From Cycas panzhihuaensis (lineage: Eukaryota > Cycadophyta), in assembly GCA_023213395.1 (NCBI GenBank), contig CM041465.1, positions 22,630,001-22,694,000 on the forward strand: a stretch of 64,000 bases of DNA, read 5' to 3'. Below, piece after piece: positions 11,368 to 22,339 of this stretch. The translations under genes and the position numbers were made by a program. Each line of letters starts with the position of its first letter. Positions within the stretch are counted from its first letter, which is position 1. Below the pieces are notes generated by a model. It searched no databases. It was not told the origin of the DNA and was given only the letters and a program-made list of their open reading frames with translations.

Positions 11368-14151
11368 TGGATGCGCATCTATAGGATAATCACTAAGCTC
11401 GGTAGGAGTGATGATGGTCGATGATGATATCGAAGGTGCGGGCGAGAACCTACAAGCAAAGAAAGAATCATGCAGGGTGCCCCGTGCACTGGAGTGTGAG
11501 TTTGGGACCTGCGGATGATACCCAATTACCTTGAAGTGGCCCTCAATCTAGGAGAGAAAGAGGGAAAATAGGGAGGGTAGCCTGGATAGACTTAAGAGTA
11601 AGATCCTCCCACCCTTAGATGGCCAGAAGGGGGAGAGAGGAGTCCTTAAAGGTTTCCCTATGATGGAGGGAAATAGATCTGGACAAGGTAGGTAGGAGCC
11701 TATGATGTAGCCAGGTTCCTCTTGGTTATTTGACTAAGCAAATAGGGCCAAGAGGAGGAGAGAGAGAAAGGGAAAGAGACAACTAAACTAAGACTTCCTT
11801 TAACAATTCAAAGGGCAAACAAAAAAAGGAAAAGGGAATAGGTGTCACACATGTAAGCAAATAATATCAAATGGAGTGAACTGAAAGGGTAATCTAGGCT
11901 TCGTAGGAAAAAGGAAAGGGAAGAGTAAGTTTCCTATAACATCCTTTTCCTATAAGGGTTGAGTATATGATATGCAAGCATACAAGTGTAAATGAAAGAT
12001 ACTGTTTACCCATTTTTACTTTTATATGGCCTACTTAGCTAGCACATAGATCCTAAATGAAAGTAAGAAAGGGAAATGAGAGTTAAAGGAAGGATGTACG
12101 TACTTGAAAGATGTAGCGGCCACTGGGAGGCCTCACCCACGTGCAACGCACATCCTTATGTTAATCCACAAATGTGTAACCAAGTCTTGACATGAATGAT
12201 AGGAGCTTCCTTACCTTCCCCTTTATGAAAAGAAAGCGGAATGGAAGAAAGCAAAAGCAAAGGGGAAAAAAATAGTAGATCTTACACGGATCCAGATGTT
12301 TTATACCTTTGTGAGAGCATCACACAAACCTGCACATGCACTGGCTTATCCCTTCCAAGAAGGGGCTACAAGAGACAAGCTATATATATATATAAGTATA
12401 TATATAATATTTGTATTAAAATGTTAGGAAAAATAACTACTGTAACAAGCTCCAAAATCCTCTCTCAAGCAAGCAAGTAAATCAACCACAATGGTGTGAA
12501 GGGAAGCCTTAGGATGGCTAACCCTCCACCGGGTTCTCCACACAACTCTCTAGCACAACAAGATAAGGGTAAAAGCAACTAAGGACAGCCACGAGATTCA
12601 AGGAAAGAAGTGACAAAGTATTGGGGAAATATATAAGGCACAGAGTTGTTATGGGCAGCAATCTGGTACACAAACCCTTGCCAATGTTATCAAAGGATAC
12701 CCAATAATACAAGGGATACTATAGGGGTCTAAACAAGAGGCATGTAGGCATGGAATCAGCGTAGCAATAGGCTTCATATGCTAATAATCTAGCACAGGCC
12801 TAGGGCTTACTCACTCCTAATTATCCCAAGAGGAGCATGGAGCAAGAGAAGAGAAGGTGAGAAGGGGATGCCCTTGGAGAGAAGGATTGAGAGGGGGGCT
12901 ACCCTATATTACTCTCTTCACCTGACCTTATGACTCTTCTCCCACTACTCCCTTAAGTAAAACTAGTGGAGGGAAAGCAGAACATAGGAGCGACAAGCCA
13001 AACTTACTAAAAAATAAGCTTTGCTATGGTCAAACATGAAGAAAATAGACAAACAAGGCAAGAAATAGGTCTAATATGGAGATAACTTACCATAAATCTA
13101 GAGGAAAGGGGTTTGGAAGACTTGCTGGGCTGATATAGGACAAGTCTAGCCCTGTTACTAGTAGAGAAGAGGATCCCTACAAGGGTTTACAGGCGAAATC
13201 CCAAAAGATAGCTGAAAGAGACACTTGTTGGGCAAGTTGGAGAAGAACAACACCAAAATTTACTTGATAACACCTGGAGAGAGGCTTCCCACCATGGAAG
13301 AAGGTAGTTGTAGGTGGATCCTAGCCTGGAGTTGTAAGAAACATAAGCCTGCAAGTACACCTGTAGCAGAAAGAGAAGAAGAGCAAAAGTTGCAGCAGGA
13401 ACAGTTATGTTGAAGAGCAAAAAATGATCTAAGAGTCCTCAAAATGATGAGGGTTTTAATACTTATACCCATCCCATCCCTAAGTGAGTGAATAGGGTGT
13501 AAATAGGGCTGAGGTGGGTGCGAATCCACATGGCAATTCCATAGGAAATGCAAGAATTACCACGGCTTTTAAAAATAATCGATGATGCCATGCATAAACT
13601 TTAACGTTACCACGTCAAATTTCATGGTACCACTAAGCTTATAGTGGTGCAGGACCAAAAAGCCAGAATGGCAAAAATCTAGGTTCTTGGAGCCTTAGGA
13701 GGCGATGTAGCAGGCCTGGGAGGGGCTGGCCCTCCTGTCTAGGTGGCTGAGATAGTCCAAAATATATGTGGACAAAGGCAAGTAGAACATTGATGGCCAA
13801 AAGTCCCAAAAATAAGGTGTTAGGAGCTCAAAGTTGAGGCATGGACGAGTCATACAAACCAAAAGAAGCTCGAGGCAGTGTGGAGATAGTGCAGATGGTC
13901 ATATAGTTCCATGGGGATGCCTACCTTATGGAAAGGTAGGTCCCACTGGGTCGTCATAGGCTCACAATATGACAAGCAGCATGAACAGGCAATCAAATGC
14001 AAAGTGATCGTGCAAATGAAGCAAGCAGTCATGCATTGAGGCATCACTTCTGTCAACTTTTCCATTGAAATAGTATAAGTGAAAAGAAAAAAATATACCT
14101 AAGCCTACCTGAGTCAACCTATCCGTATCCATTCCCGGTAGCTAGGAAACA
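11368..14151 (-). repeat. G1 3' LTR
   Basis: 2784 bp, TGGATGCGCATC...GGAAACA. It pairs with 25681-28457. Short ORFs inside it are not preserved between the two LTRs. It includes a TA-rich run at 12379-12417 and, on the minus strand, a TATA-like TATTAAAA near 13455-13464. Confidence 0.95.
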
Positions 14152-14163
14152 CTGCCCCCTTGG
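14152..14163 (-). other. G1 polypurine tract
   Basis: On the minus strand CCAAGGGGGCAG touches the LTR start TGTTTCC. The same tract is found in G2 (50268-50277). Confidence 0.85.
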
Positions 14164-14559
14164 TAGTAGAGCCTCACTACTCGAAAGCATAGTACGATGG
14201 TGAATGCTAGCAAAAAAACTGTCAGTAGTATATGCGTATATATATATAAATCATGATCATAATAGGAGTCAAGGGTGCCAGCAAGTGTCATGGCAGAATG
14301 CGTGAATATGGGGACAAGGGTGGAGACACACAGAGGCTGCCTACGTGCCACCTGGGAATTGATAGGAAGCTAGAAGGATGAGGGGGGTGCCCCCATCGCA
14401 AAAGCACATAGAAGAATGCAAGATGATAAAGTCAGGAAAAACAAGCAAACCTAGTAGTCGCCATAGTTTAACCTCATTAGTGGCTAGCTTTTAGAGGTGT
14501 GAACGGATCGTAAGGTGATCTACATGACGGTATAAGACTTGGGTGACAGAGCGACCAGG
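14164..14559 (-). other. G1 spacer between second RNase H and 3' LTR
   Basis: About 400 bp homologous to 49859-50267 in G2, with no supported gene. It holds a short TATATATATA run near 14240. Confidence 0.6.
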
Positions 14560-14988
14560 CAAGTCTCAGGGATGATCAATAAGGAGAGGAAGGCAGCGCT
14601 CAAGGATGAAGTAAACAAGACTATCTACCTCAGCGTTGAAGGCATGAGGAATGTGTCGGATGTTGACAGACTAGAAATTAGCCAGCAGAGATCTAGTGGT
14701 CGAAGTGAGGGCTCTCAAATGAGGGCATCGTACCTGGTAAACCTAGGTTAGATGGGACAACACTACTTAGGAGTCGCAAAGAAGAATAATAGATCCGTGA
14801 TGGAAACACAGTGCATCGGTGAGGGCTTCGATAATGGCTGTGTACTCAGCTTCATTATTGGTGGCCTTGAGGAGGAAGATTTTGAAGCATAGAAAATCAT
14901 GTCTGGAAGGCCTATGAAGGATCCATACAGTAGCAGAAGGTCCAGGATTACTGTGGCTTCTATCGTCAGTAAAAATAAAGAGAGACAT
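14560..14988 (-). pseudogene. G1 second RNase H (TNNEAEY type), broken
   Basis: The start is taken as ATG at 14988, giving MSLFIFTDD, because G2 and B have the same start position relative to the FTDG motif. Visible parts are FTDDRSHSNPGP (first catalytic Asp), the ATNNEAEYTAIIEAL helix (catalytic Glu) and LLCDS (second Asp). The next codon, Tyr in G2, is a TAA stop, and the downstream part continues in frame. This is the RNase H fold of the RVT_3 / archaeal type, distinct from the RT-linked RNase H at 20.2-20.6 kb. It lies 0.55 kb head-to-head from the antisense gene. No similar domain sits between RT-RNase H and integrase, where Tat elements usually carry it. Confidence 0.8.
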
Positions 14989-15527
14989 GGATGATGAAAG
15001 GAAATGTCTCAGTAGAGAAAATATGCAATAATATAAGAGTCAAAGCAAAAAGAGGCTTGTATGGCAAGCAATAAATGGCCGTGAAGGGTAGGAGGACCTA
15101 GCAATGAGGCTACCCAAGGACAAGAGCAGACTATCTGACCATTGGCTGAGAGTAGGCCGTAAAAGGGCACCTTGGGGTGCCAAAGGTTACTTTAGAAAGC
15201 AAAGAATGACTCTGAACGGAGGGAGCATTCTCTTTGGAGACCCCAGGGGCAGGAATAGGCTACAAAAATGGGTCCAGGATGGTGAAACGAGCCAAATGAG
15301 TATAAACTTGGGCATGCATGAGAGTGGCATGCAAAACGAGACAAAAAGGACCTCACGAAAGATGCATTAGCAGGGTGCTATAAATGCATCTGCAAGGAGA
15401 AGCGAGATGAAAGCTATGGGAGCACATCAGGAGACAGGGCCAGAAGACAAAGATGATCGAGGGTAAGAGATGATCCAGAGGGCTATCACGAGAGCAAAAA
15501 TGGAGACAGTGCCCATCGAGATCCCCA
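14989..15527. promoter_or_regulatory. G1 divergent spacer between second RNase H and antisense gene
   Basis: About 540 bp separate the RNase H start (-) from the antisense TATA box (+). The equivalent spacers are about 0.52 kb in G2 and 0.56 kb in B. Use as a two-way promoter is inferred from this layout only. ORFs at 15104-15370 and 15470-15694 are not conserved as proteins. Confidence 0.35.
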
Positions 15528-15538
15528 CATATATAAGG
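15528..15538 (+). promoter_or_regulatory. TATA box of the G1 antisense gene
   Basis: CATATATAAGG lies 8 bp before the exon 1 ATG. G2 has CTATATAAGGAAA at the matching place (48900-48912, -) and B a decayed ATGAATAAAAAGG. Being so close to the ATG, it would leave little leader, so the real first exon start could differ. Confidence 0.5.
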
Positions 15539-15545
15539 AAAATTG

Positions 15546-18169
15546 ATGAAAATCGATTCATTTTCACAGGCTCTCGAGAAAATCTAGAGCCATTCCCTTA
15601 CACAGCAGAGTGCTACCCAACTTTAGAGGCACGCAGAGGTAGATCAGACCATCGAATCAGAGCCAGTGAACAGCCACTAGGACCGTGGGGATGAGATTAT
15701 AAGCACCAGGCTAGATCTAGTGAGTAGATCTTAAAAACCCCAACCTATCTCATGGTTTAAAGTTTAGCGATTTTTTGATGTTTTTATGTAGGCTTTCAGG
15801 CCCCATATAGGCGAAAAAGGACCTCCTAGAGTCTGAATTGGACCTAGAGAGAGGCAGGACTGGGGCATTCAGCAGCCCTGGTCCTAGTGGGCCTCGTTGT
15901 AGCCCACCAAGAGAAAATTTTTGATTTTTTTGGTAGGAAAACCCTCCCTTTTAGGGGGGTGCTATTCACATTGCGACAAAGATCACAGTATCGCAATCTT
16001 TACTGTGGGGCCCCGATTGCCGTGGGACTCAAGCTAAACTCTATGGTACTACGAAGTTTGGCATAATACGAAGGTAGAACTATAGAAAAAGAAAGATAGA
16101 GGCCTAAGGGACCCTAAACTTTGATTAGATACAGCAGAGAGATAGTCCAGAAGATAAAGAGTGAGTGTAGGTCTAGTTATGACTAGTTTGGTGGTGTTTT
16201 GCAGGCTGTGATCGTGGTAGAGAACTGCGAGAACATTGGGATGGTAATGCTGAGTTTTATTGAGATGATGACTAGAGAGGACTGAGAGATCCTACAGAGA
16301 TGTGGCCTGCTGAAGGTCATGAGGATACCTCAGTATATGTTAGACCAGCAGCTATTGGTTGATATCATGTCATATTGGGATAGGAGAAGGTACGTCTTCT
16401 ATTTACCCCAAGTGAGGGACATATCAGTGACGTCTGGGGATATCAGGAGGATACTGGGAATACCGATGATGGGGAGGCCAATGGCACTAGGAGCGCTGCC
16501 TAGCAATGAGGCAGCACACATGGAGGCATCCATGTTCTTCACGGGTTTGGACAGATGGGAGAGGCAAGGCATCCCTCTCTAGATCATGGTTATGTCAGGG
16601 GTTCTTTAAGTGAGGAAGTTGATTACACTGTGCATTCTGTTCTGAATATCTTGGAAACAGAACTATAGAGACATACTAGGTGGATGGATAGATGCAGTGC
16701 GCCGGTGTGAGGTAGGCGAGAGGATGGACTGGGCCACCCTGATAGTGGCAAACCTCATCACATAGTTAGATGCTATCAGGGTAGTAGGCACGGGAGGTTT
16801 GTCATATAGTACGATGTTACAGTGCTGGTTCTTTGACCAGTTCAGAGTAGTGGTATCGATGGGAGGACCATACCCCATCTCAGTGTGGGCCCCAATGGTC
16901 CATAGATGGTAGACCAGGCTGAGAGGGACTAAGGACTAAGTGAATATCTGTCACTCAATAGAGGTTACATCACTAGACCTCTTCACCATAACAGATTATA
17001 TAGTAGATCCATATAGAGTGGTGAGGTGGGATAGTGATGACAAGGTAGGAGAAGCAGGAGTGCCCTAGGGAGATGATGAGGGTGGTGATGGGGCCGGCCC
17101 ATCAAGACCTGCAGGAAAGGTAGGTCCATCAGGGAATGCAGGTGCAGAGGCAGGCCCATCAAGAGCTGCAGAGGAGAGTAGGGACCCAGTGACACTGGCC
17201 TAGAGGCTGCAGATCATCAGGAGATCTAGAGAAGTGGCAGTTGCACTAGTCGTAGAGAGGAGGGAGGTCCCAAAAGATGAGGCAGTAGTAGAGGAGGTAC
17301 CCAAGGAGGAGGAGGTACTAGCAACTGGTAGAGCACCAAAGGGAGAGGCAGTAACCTAAGGAGAGGAGCCGACAGCCACACCAAGTGAGACATGACCTTC
17401 TCCTGTCATCGTTTGATTACCAGATGTATATGTATTATTTGGTTTTGATTTGATATCCATATAGACATATATTAGTACATGACATGTTGGATTTGTAGGT
17501 ATGGTGGATATCCAGAGGCTAGTAGAGTTGGTAGTCTAAGAGATATTCCCTCAGGCCTACGTGAAGGGACAGCCTCCCATCTAGGTGAGTGACGAGCTTA
17601 AATCGGCAGGCAGTCACATATCATCATTCGCTCCATTGATACGGGTGAGAGATATATGGATAGCAAAGTCCCAAGAGCATGAGGCACGTGCGAGATGATA
17701 GTAGGCTGAGATGGATGCCATCTAATCTGAGAGGGATGCTCTACAGACACGGGTGTAGGCACTGGAGCCTCAAGGAGGAGCCAGAGGGGATATGGGGAGC
17801 TATATCTGGCTAGCAGTGATAGAGGAGAAACTCTAGGGGATGGAGGAGAGGCTCCACCTTGTGGAGATGGAGTAGGATCGTATCCAAGCCTGATTCAATT
17901 GATTGATAGAGGATATGGCATTGAGCTCGGTGTAGAGTAGGACACAGACTCATACACTGGCGATGACCCTGAGGAGGCCATGGGATGAGAGGAGCGAGGT
18001 GGGAAGCTCGTGGAGACTAAGGAGGAGTCTTGGAGGGATGTGGTCCCCAAGAGAGGGATCACATCGACCAGGAGATGATGCCCCAAGGGCGAGACAGCAG
18101 AAGAGTAGGATATATGCATTTGATTTTGACAGGGAAAATCACGGACCTCTAGGGGGTCACCATATATAG
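15546..18169 (+). pseudogene. G1 antisense gene: PMD-like and coiled-coil protein, three exons
   Basis: It runs opposite to gag-pol. Exons are 15546-15719, 16205-17384 and 17499-18169, total 2025 nt (675 codons). Intron 1 (485 bp) has GTGAGTAG...TTTTGCAG; intron 2 (114 bp) has GTGAGA...ATTTGTAG. The frame stays in phase through both splices. Exon 1 has SFSQALEKI and SHSLTQ. Exon 2 has the PMD-like pattern LLVDIMSYWD, YVFYLP, DISVTSGDIRRILGIP and GRPMA, then WIDAVRRCEVGERMDWATLIV, then an acidic Gly/Pro-rich stretch (17040-17200). Exon 3 is a coiled coil (AEMDAI, ERDAL, MEERLHLVEME) ending PLGGHHI. Many TAG, TAA or TGA codons stand where G2 has Gln, Arg or Trp. Function is unknown. PMD is called from motif shape, not a profile search. 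Confidence 0.7.
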
Positions 18170-18794
18170 CTACATGATTATACCCCCTGCAAGGACATCA
18201 ACTTCCTATAGATGATGTACCATACCATATGTATGATATGACACATGATTTTTTGATATATATATAGATGGGGTGATTGGTACCCCATTTTGATATATGA
18301 TGATACGTATCATAATGTGCGATGAATCATATGTATGTTTGTTTACATGTTTATGTATGTGTAGAAGGGTGCACAGATGCACAAGGATATGTGTGGTTGT
18401 ACTTTGAGCTGATCATTATATGAGCTTTGTGTTATGATATTTGTTTAGGTTGCACATATTTCCTTTCATGTAGGGTCATATTCCTAATAGGAGCACATAT
18501 AATCACCATAAGTGGGGGTGATAGACATATGTAGGGTTAAGAAATAAGGCGACACGCATGTCCACATGAGAGCATAGCGGGATATGTAAAGGAAATACCA
18601 AATAGGATGGGAGTGACAACACTCCAAAACATCATCCTAATTGGGGGATGCCCAAATAGGAGGACAAGGTTCCCAAGAGGAAGGGAATGAGGGTTTCATA
18701 GGAGGAACCAAAAAGGAATGAGAAGGCCACCTTAAGCTGCCATTCCACCTATGGCTAGGGGGAGTGGGAATAAGCTTAAGATGGTAGTTTAGGC
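18170..18794. other. G1 spacer between convergent antisense gene and integrase
   Basis: About 625 bp without an ORF, TA-rich near 18230-18300. It corresponds to 45644-46210 in G2 and 58097-58830 in B. The 3' ends of pol and of the antisense gene face each other across it. Confidence 0.6.
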
Positions 18795-20229
18795 TCATTT
18801 TGGAGTGTGAATAAGGTGACGATGAGGTGACGAGTAAAATTTCTTAAGGAATTTCCCATTAACAGCTTTCTTAAACTCAAGACCCTCTAAGGTGGCTATC
18901 TTATAAGTGCCATTACCGAGGTTTTCGATAACAACAAAGGGGCCAACCCATTTGGGCCTGAATTTAGCCAAGCGGTCATGAAGATATTCTAATTTGAGGA
19001 CATGGTCCCCATGAAACAAAGGATGAGAACGAAGGTATTTATCGTAGGTCTTTTGTGAGTGAGCTTTGGATGTTAGGTTAGCCTGATAAGCGGCTAAACG
19101 TCTCTCATCCAAGGCTTCGAGGTCCAAGAGGTGAGCCTAACGGATCGACTCCTCATCGATGAGACCTCGAAGAGAAACTCGTAAAGAAGGAATCTCCACT
19201 TCCAAAGGGAGTACCACCTTGAACCTAGATACTAGGAAGAACAGAGTCATTCTCGTAGTAGCACAGACGAAGGTACAGTAAGCCCACAAGGTGGAAGGGA
19301 GCTGAAGGTGCCAGTCTTTTTGAGGCCCGGGTGATGCTTTCTTTAGAATATTAACGAGAGTCTTGTTGAATGACTCCACTTGACCATTTTCCTGAGGGTA
19401 ATAAGGAGAAGAAGTTTTGTAAAATATTTTAAATTTTTCACAAAGCTCATCCATCTCCTTGTTGCAGAAAGGGGTCTCGTTGTCAGTAATCAAGATATCA
19501 GGAATCTCAATGCAGTAAATGATGTGCTGGTAAATAAAAGTAGTTATCGTCTTACCAGGGTTAGTAACTAGAGGGATGGCCTCTGCCCATTTGGTAAAGT
19601 ATTGCATAGTAGTCAAGATAAACTTGTGCTACAACGAAAAAGGTAGGGATATAGCCCCGATGAGGTCTAGACCCCATTGAGCAAAAGGCCACAGAGACAC
19701 GATAGGGTGAAGGGCCTCGGAAGGCACATGGGAGATGTTAGCATGTTCCTGACATCACCAACACCTCAAGGAAAAAGCATGGGCGTCCTTGAAGAGGGAT
19801 AGCCAATAGTAGCCCATACGGAGGATCCTCTGGGCTATGGATTGGCTCCCAAAGTGGCCCCCACAAATGCCATGGTGACATTCACAGAGTATCTAGTCTA
19901 CTTTGTCGGTAGTGACGTAACGAAGGAGGATCCCATCAAAAGACCTCTTATACAATACTTCATCCATGAGGAAGTATTGCCTAGCAGAAGTCTGGATATG
20001 AGATCTAACCTTGTTACTAGCTTCAGGGTAGTACTGCTGCTATGTGAGGTATCGCACGATGTCACCGTACCACTTGTTATCAATGAGTGGATGGGGAGGA
20101 ATGCCCTGAATAGTCAAGATAGACTCATCAGGAAGAGAATCATCAATAGAGGTATCGAGCGAGTTAGGGATAGGGGCATCTGCGAGCTACTTAGCCACTA
20201 CCATCCCTTTCTTCGATTTCCTATTAATG
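18795..20229 (-). pseudogene. G1 integrase with C-terminal GPF domain, broken
   Basis: The zinc-binding part shows CHHGICGGH and a CxxC pair with a stop between the cysteines (near 19760-19850). The core shows YFTKWAEAIPL, then ITDNETPFCNKE, where the common DNGTPF has Glu for Gly, and SPYYPQENGQVESFNKTL with the catalytic Glu. The C-terminal part (19127-18795) has ALDERRLAAY and KFRPKWVGPFVVIE, the GPY/F module of gypsy integrases, and ends LKKFYS. A frameshift separates it from the RT frame and TAG stops occur at about 19880 and 19137. It joins cDNA to target DNA in an intact element. No chromodomain is visible. Confidence 0.9.
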
Positions 20230-21580
20230 ATATGAAGATTGAACTCCTGAAGCAAGACAACGCAACAGCCAGCCCTACCTATCAGGTCTGAATGAGTAAG
20301 TAGATATTACAAGGGATCAGACTGGATGATCACCTTGGTGGTATTCCCAAGCAAGTAATGTCTAAACTTCTAGTCGCATGGACTAAGGAGAGACATTCCT
20401 TTTTGGCCAGAGAATAGTTGAGTTCGACAGCCACAAGGGTATGACTGATAAAGTAGATGGCTCTCTCGACTCCCGAATCATCCTCCATAGCCAACATAGC
20501 ACCCAAGGACTCATCAGTCATCAAGGTGTAAAGAATGAAGGGCCTCTCGAAGCAAGGAAGCACCAACGTAGGAGCTGAAGCAAGGGCTTTCTTAAGTCCT
20601 TCGAAGGCTTATTCGGCCTTATCAGACCAAACAAATGGGACTCCCTTCTTCAATAGGTTAGTCAGGGGTTTGGTACTCACAGCGAAGCTTGCCAGGAAGT
20701 GCCTGAGGAAACCAAGCCTACCTAAAAATGACTTGATCTATCGTTGAGTTCTAGGAGGCGGCATATCAAGGATTGCCTTGACTTTATCAGGGTCAATCTA
20801 AATTCCTTGCTTTGATACAAGAAATCCAAGGAGTTTGCCAGAAGTAACAGCAAACACACATTTGGGTGGGTTTAGGCTTACATGGTACTTACAACATCAC
20901 ATGAAGATAGCCCACAAGTCCAAGGGATGATGGGCCCTAACACATGAGAGACCCATCATGTCATCCATAAAGACCTCCAACATGCCGTCGATGAGGTCAT
21001 GGAAGATAAAATGCATCACCCTTTTATAAGTAGCACATGCATTTTTTAGACCGAAGGGCATTACCTTGTAGGCAAAGGTACCCCACGGGGTAGTGAAGGC
21101 CATCTTGTGGCAATCTTCAGGAGATATTTGGATCTGATTATAGCCAGAGAAGCCATCCATCAAGGATATAACTTCAAACCTGATAGTTCAATGAATGATT
21201 TGATCGATTAAAAGGAGTGGAAAATTATCCTTGGGACATGCGTTGTTGATATCACGAAAATCAATGCATATCCAGATGGTCCTATTCTTTTTAGCAACGT
21301 GAATGATATTGGTCACCCATTTAGGGTAGTCAATAGAAGTAATAAATCTAGCATCCAAAAGCTTCTCGACCTCCATCTTGACAGTGGTCGAGAGTTTAGG
21401 GTGAAGGGGACACTGCTTCTGGCACACAGGACGGGCACCAAGAATGGTAGTGAGATTGTGGGTGATGATGGAGGGGTTAATTCCCTTTATGTCAGAATAA
21501 TCCCACGCAAAGACATCCTGGAACTCTTGGAACAAAAAGGAATATTCCCTTACTTCATCAGGAGAGCATTCCGCCCCCAC
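20230..21580 (-). pseudogene. G1 reverse transcriptase and RNase H, nearly in frame
   Basis: The RT has FQEFQDVFAWDYSDIKGI, then VKMEVEKLLDARFI, CIDFRDINNACPKDNFPL, MDGFSGYNQIQISPED, TPWGTFAYKVMPFGLKN and the catalytic box FMDDMM (YxDD in most elements), so the metal-binding Asp pair is present. The RT-linked RNase H follows with TDESLGAMLAMEDD, RAIYFISHTLVAVELNY and KKECLSLVHATR, then the connection INRKSKKGMVVA. RT and RNase H share one frame with PR and linker, interrupted by stops at about 21185 and 20890 and in between. No second RNase H follows here; integrase comes next. Confidence 0.92.
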
Positions 21581-21613
21581 CTTAATAACCTTGCCAGGGG
21601 CTAAGACTATGTC

Positions 21614-22330
21614 CTAGGTTGCCCCCATGCACATGGCATTCCCCTCCTCAAAATGAAGAGGGGCAAGGTCAACAGGAAGAGATGGAATGGGGCATGGAAT
21701 TGAGTCAGCAAGTGTGGACCCAATCACCAGGACCTTCTGGTGGCCAAGCCTATGGTGATAAGAAGGAAAGTTGGGTGCGAAGCTCGCTAAGTGCTCAAGT
21801 AAGGCTTCATTATTTTCGAAGTAATCCACCCCATGGATGACCTTACTTCGAATAAATGAAGTGCTAGAGGAAGTGGGAATAACAAGACCATGGTGGTCGT
21901 TAGGATGTCTAACCTCCTCAAAAGACTCTAAGGGAGAGTCAGAAAGGGACTCCTCAGAAGGAGCAAAAAGGAGTTCCTCAAAACCATCACCTGCGGGGGG
22001 TGATAGAGAGGAAGAATCAATGACCTTTGGATCAATACGTGCAATGACATGAGACACAAGGGGGTGACTAGTCTCCCCAACAAAAGGGGTTCTAGATTGG
22101 GATCTAGAACAAGAAGGGTAGCTCCTACTAGCACAGAGGAAAGAAACTGGGTGAGGAAAGTCCTCATCGTTGATGAACAAGGTAAGGTACCTGTAGCTCT
22201 CAACACCGATAGGAGCAAAGCGAGTAAGACTAGAGGAAGAAGATGTGGGATCTTCTTCAAGATGGGACAAATCAGGTATGTTGATGGAGCAAGCCGAGGT
22301 GTGAGTAGAAGGGCCTTTGTCTCCTTTCAT
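21614..22330 (-). CDS. G1 PR-RT linker of unknown function (open 238 codons)
   Basis: A 238-codon open stretch in frame with PR and RT, part of the polyprotein rather than a free gene. It is acidic and Ser-rich. A basic Arg-Ser segment, SRSYPSCSRSQSRTPF, is followed by ETSHPLVSHVIARID. It ends just before RT with HFEEGNAMCMGAT. The same layout is found in G2 (44582-45260) and in B (54277-55040), so it belongs to the family. I recognise no domain. It may be a spacer, an RNA-binding or nuclear-targeting tail, or part of an extended protease. Confidence 0.65.
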   Translation of the reverse strand: MKGDKGPSTHTSACSINIPDLSHLEEDPTSSSSSLTRFAPIGVESYRYLTLFINDEDFPHPVSFLCASRSYPSCSRSQSRTPFVGETSHPLVSHVIARIDPKVIDSSSLSPPAGDGFEELLFAPSEESLSDSPLESFEEVRHPNDHHGLVIPTSSSTSFIRSKVIHGVDYFENNEALLEHLASFAPNFPSYHHRLGHQKVLVIGSTLADSIPCPIPSLPVDLAPLHFEEGNAMCMGAT

Positions 22331-22339
22331 ATGGCCGTG

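Noticed and set aside
19842-20291. 149-codon plus-strand ORF inside G1
   Set aside because: Antisense shadow of RNase H and integrase; those domains are clear on the minus strand and the ORF has no counterpart opposite B's pol.
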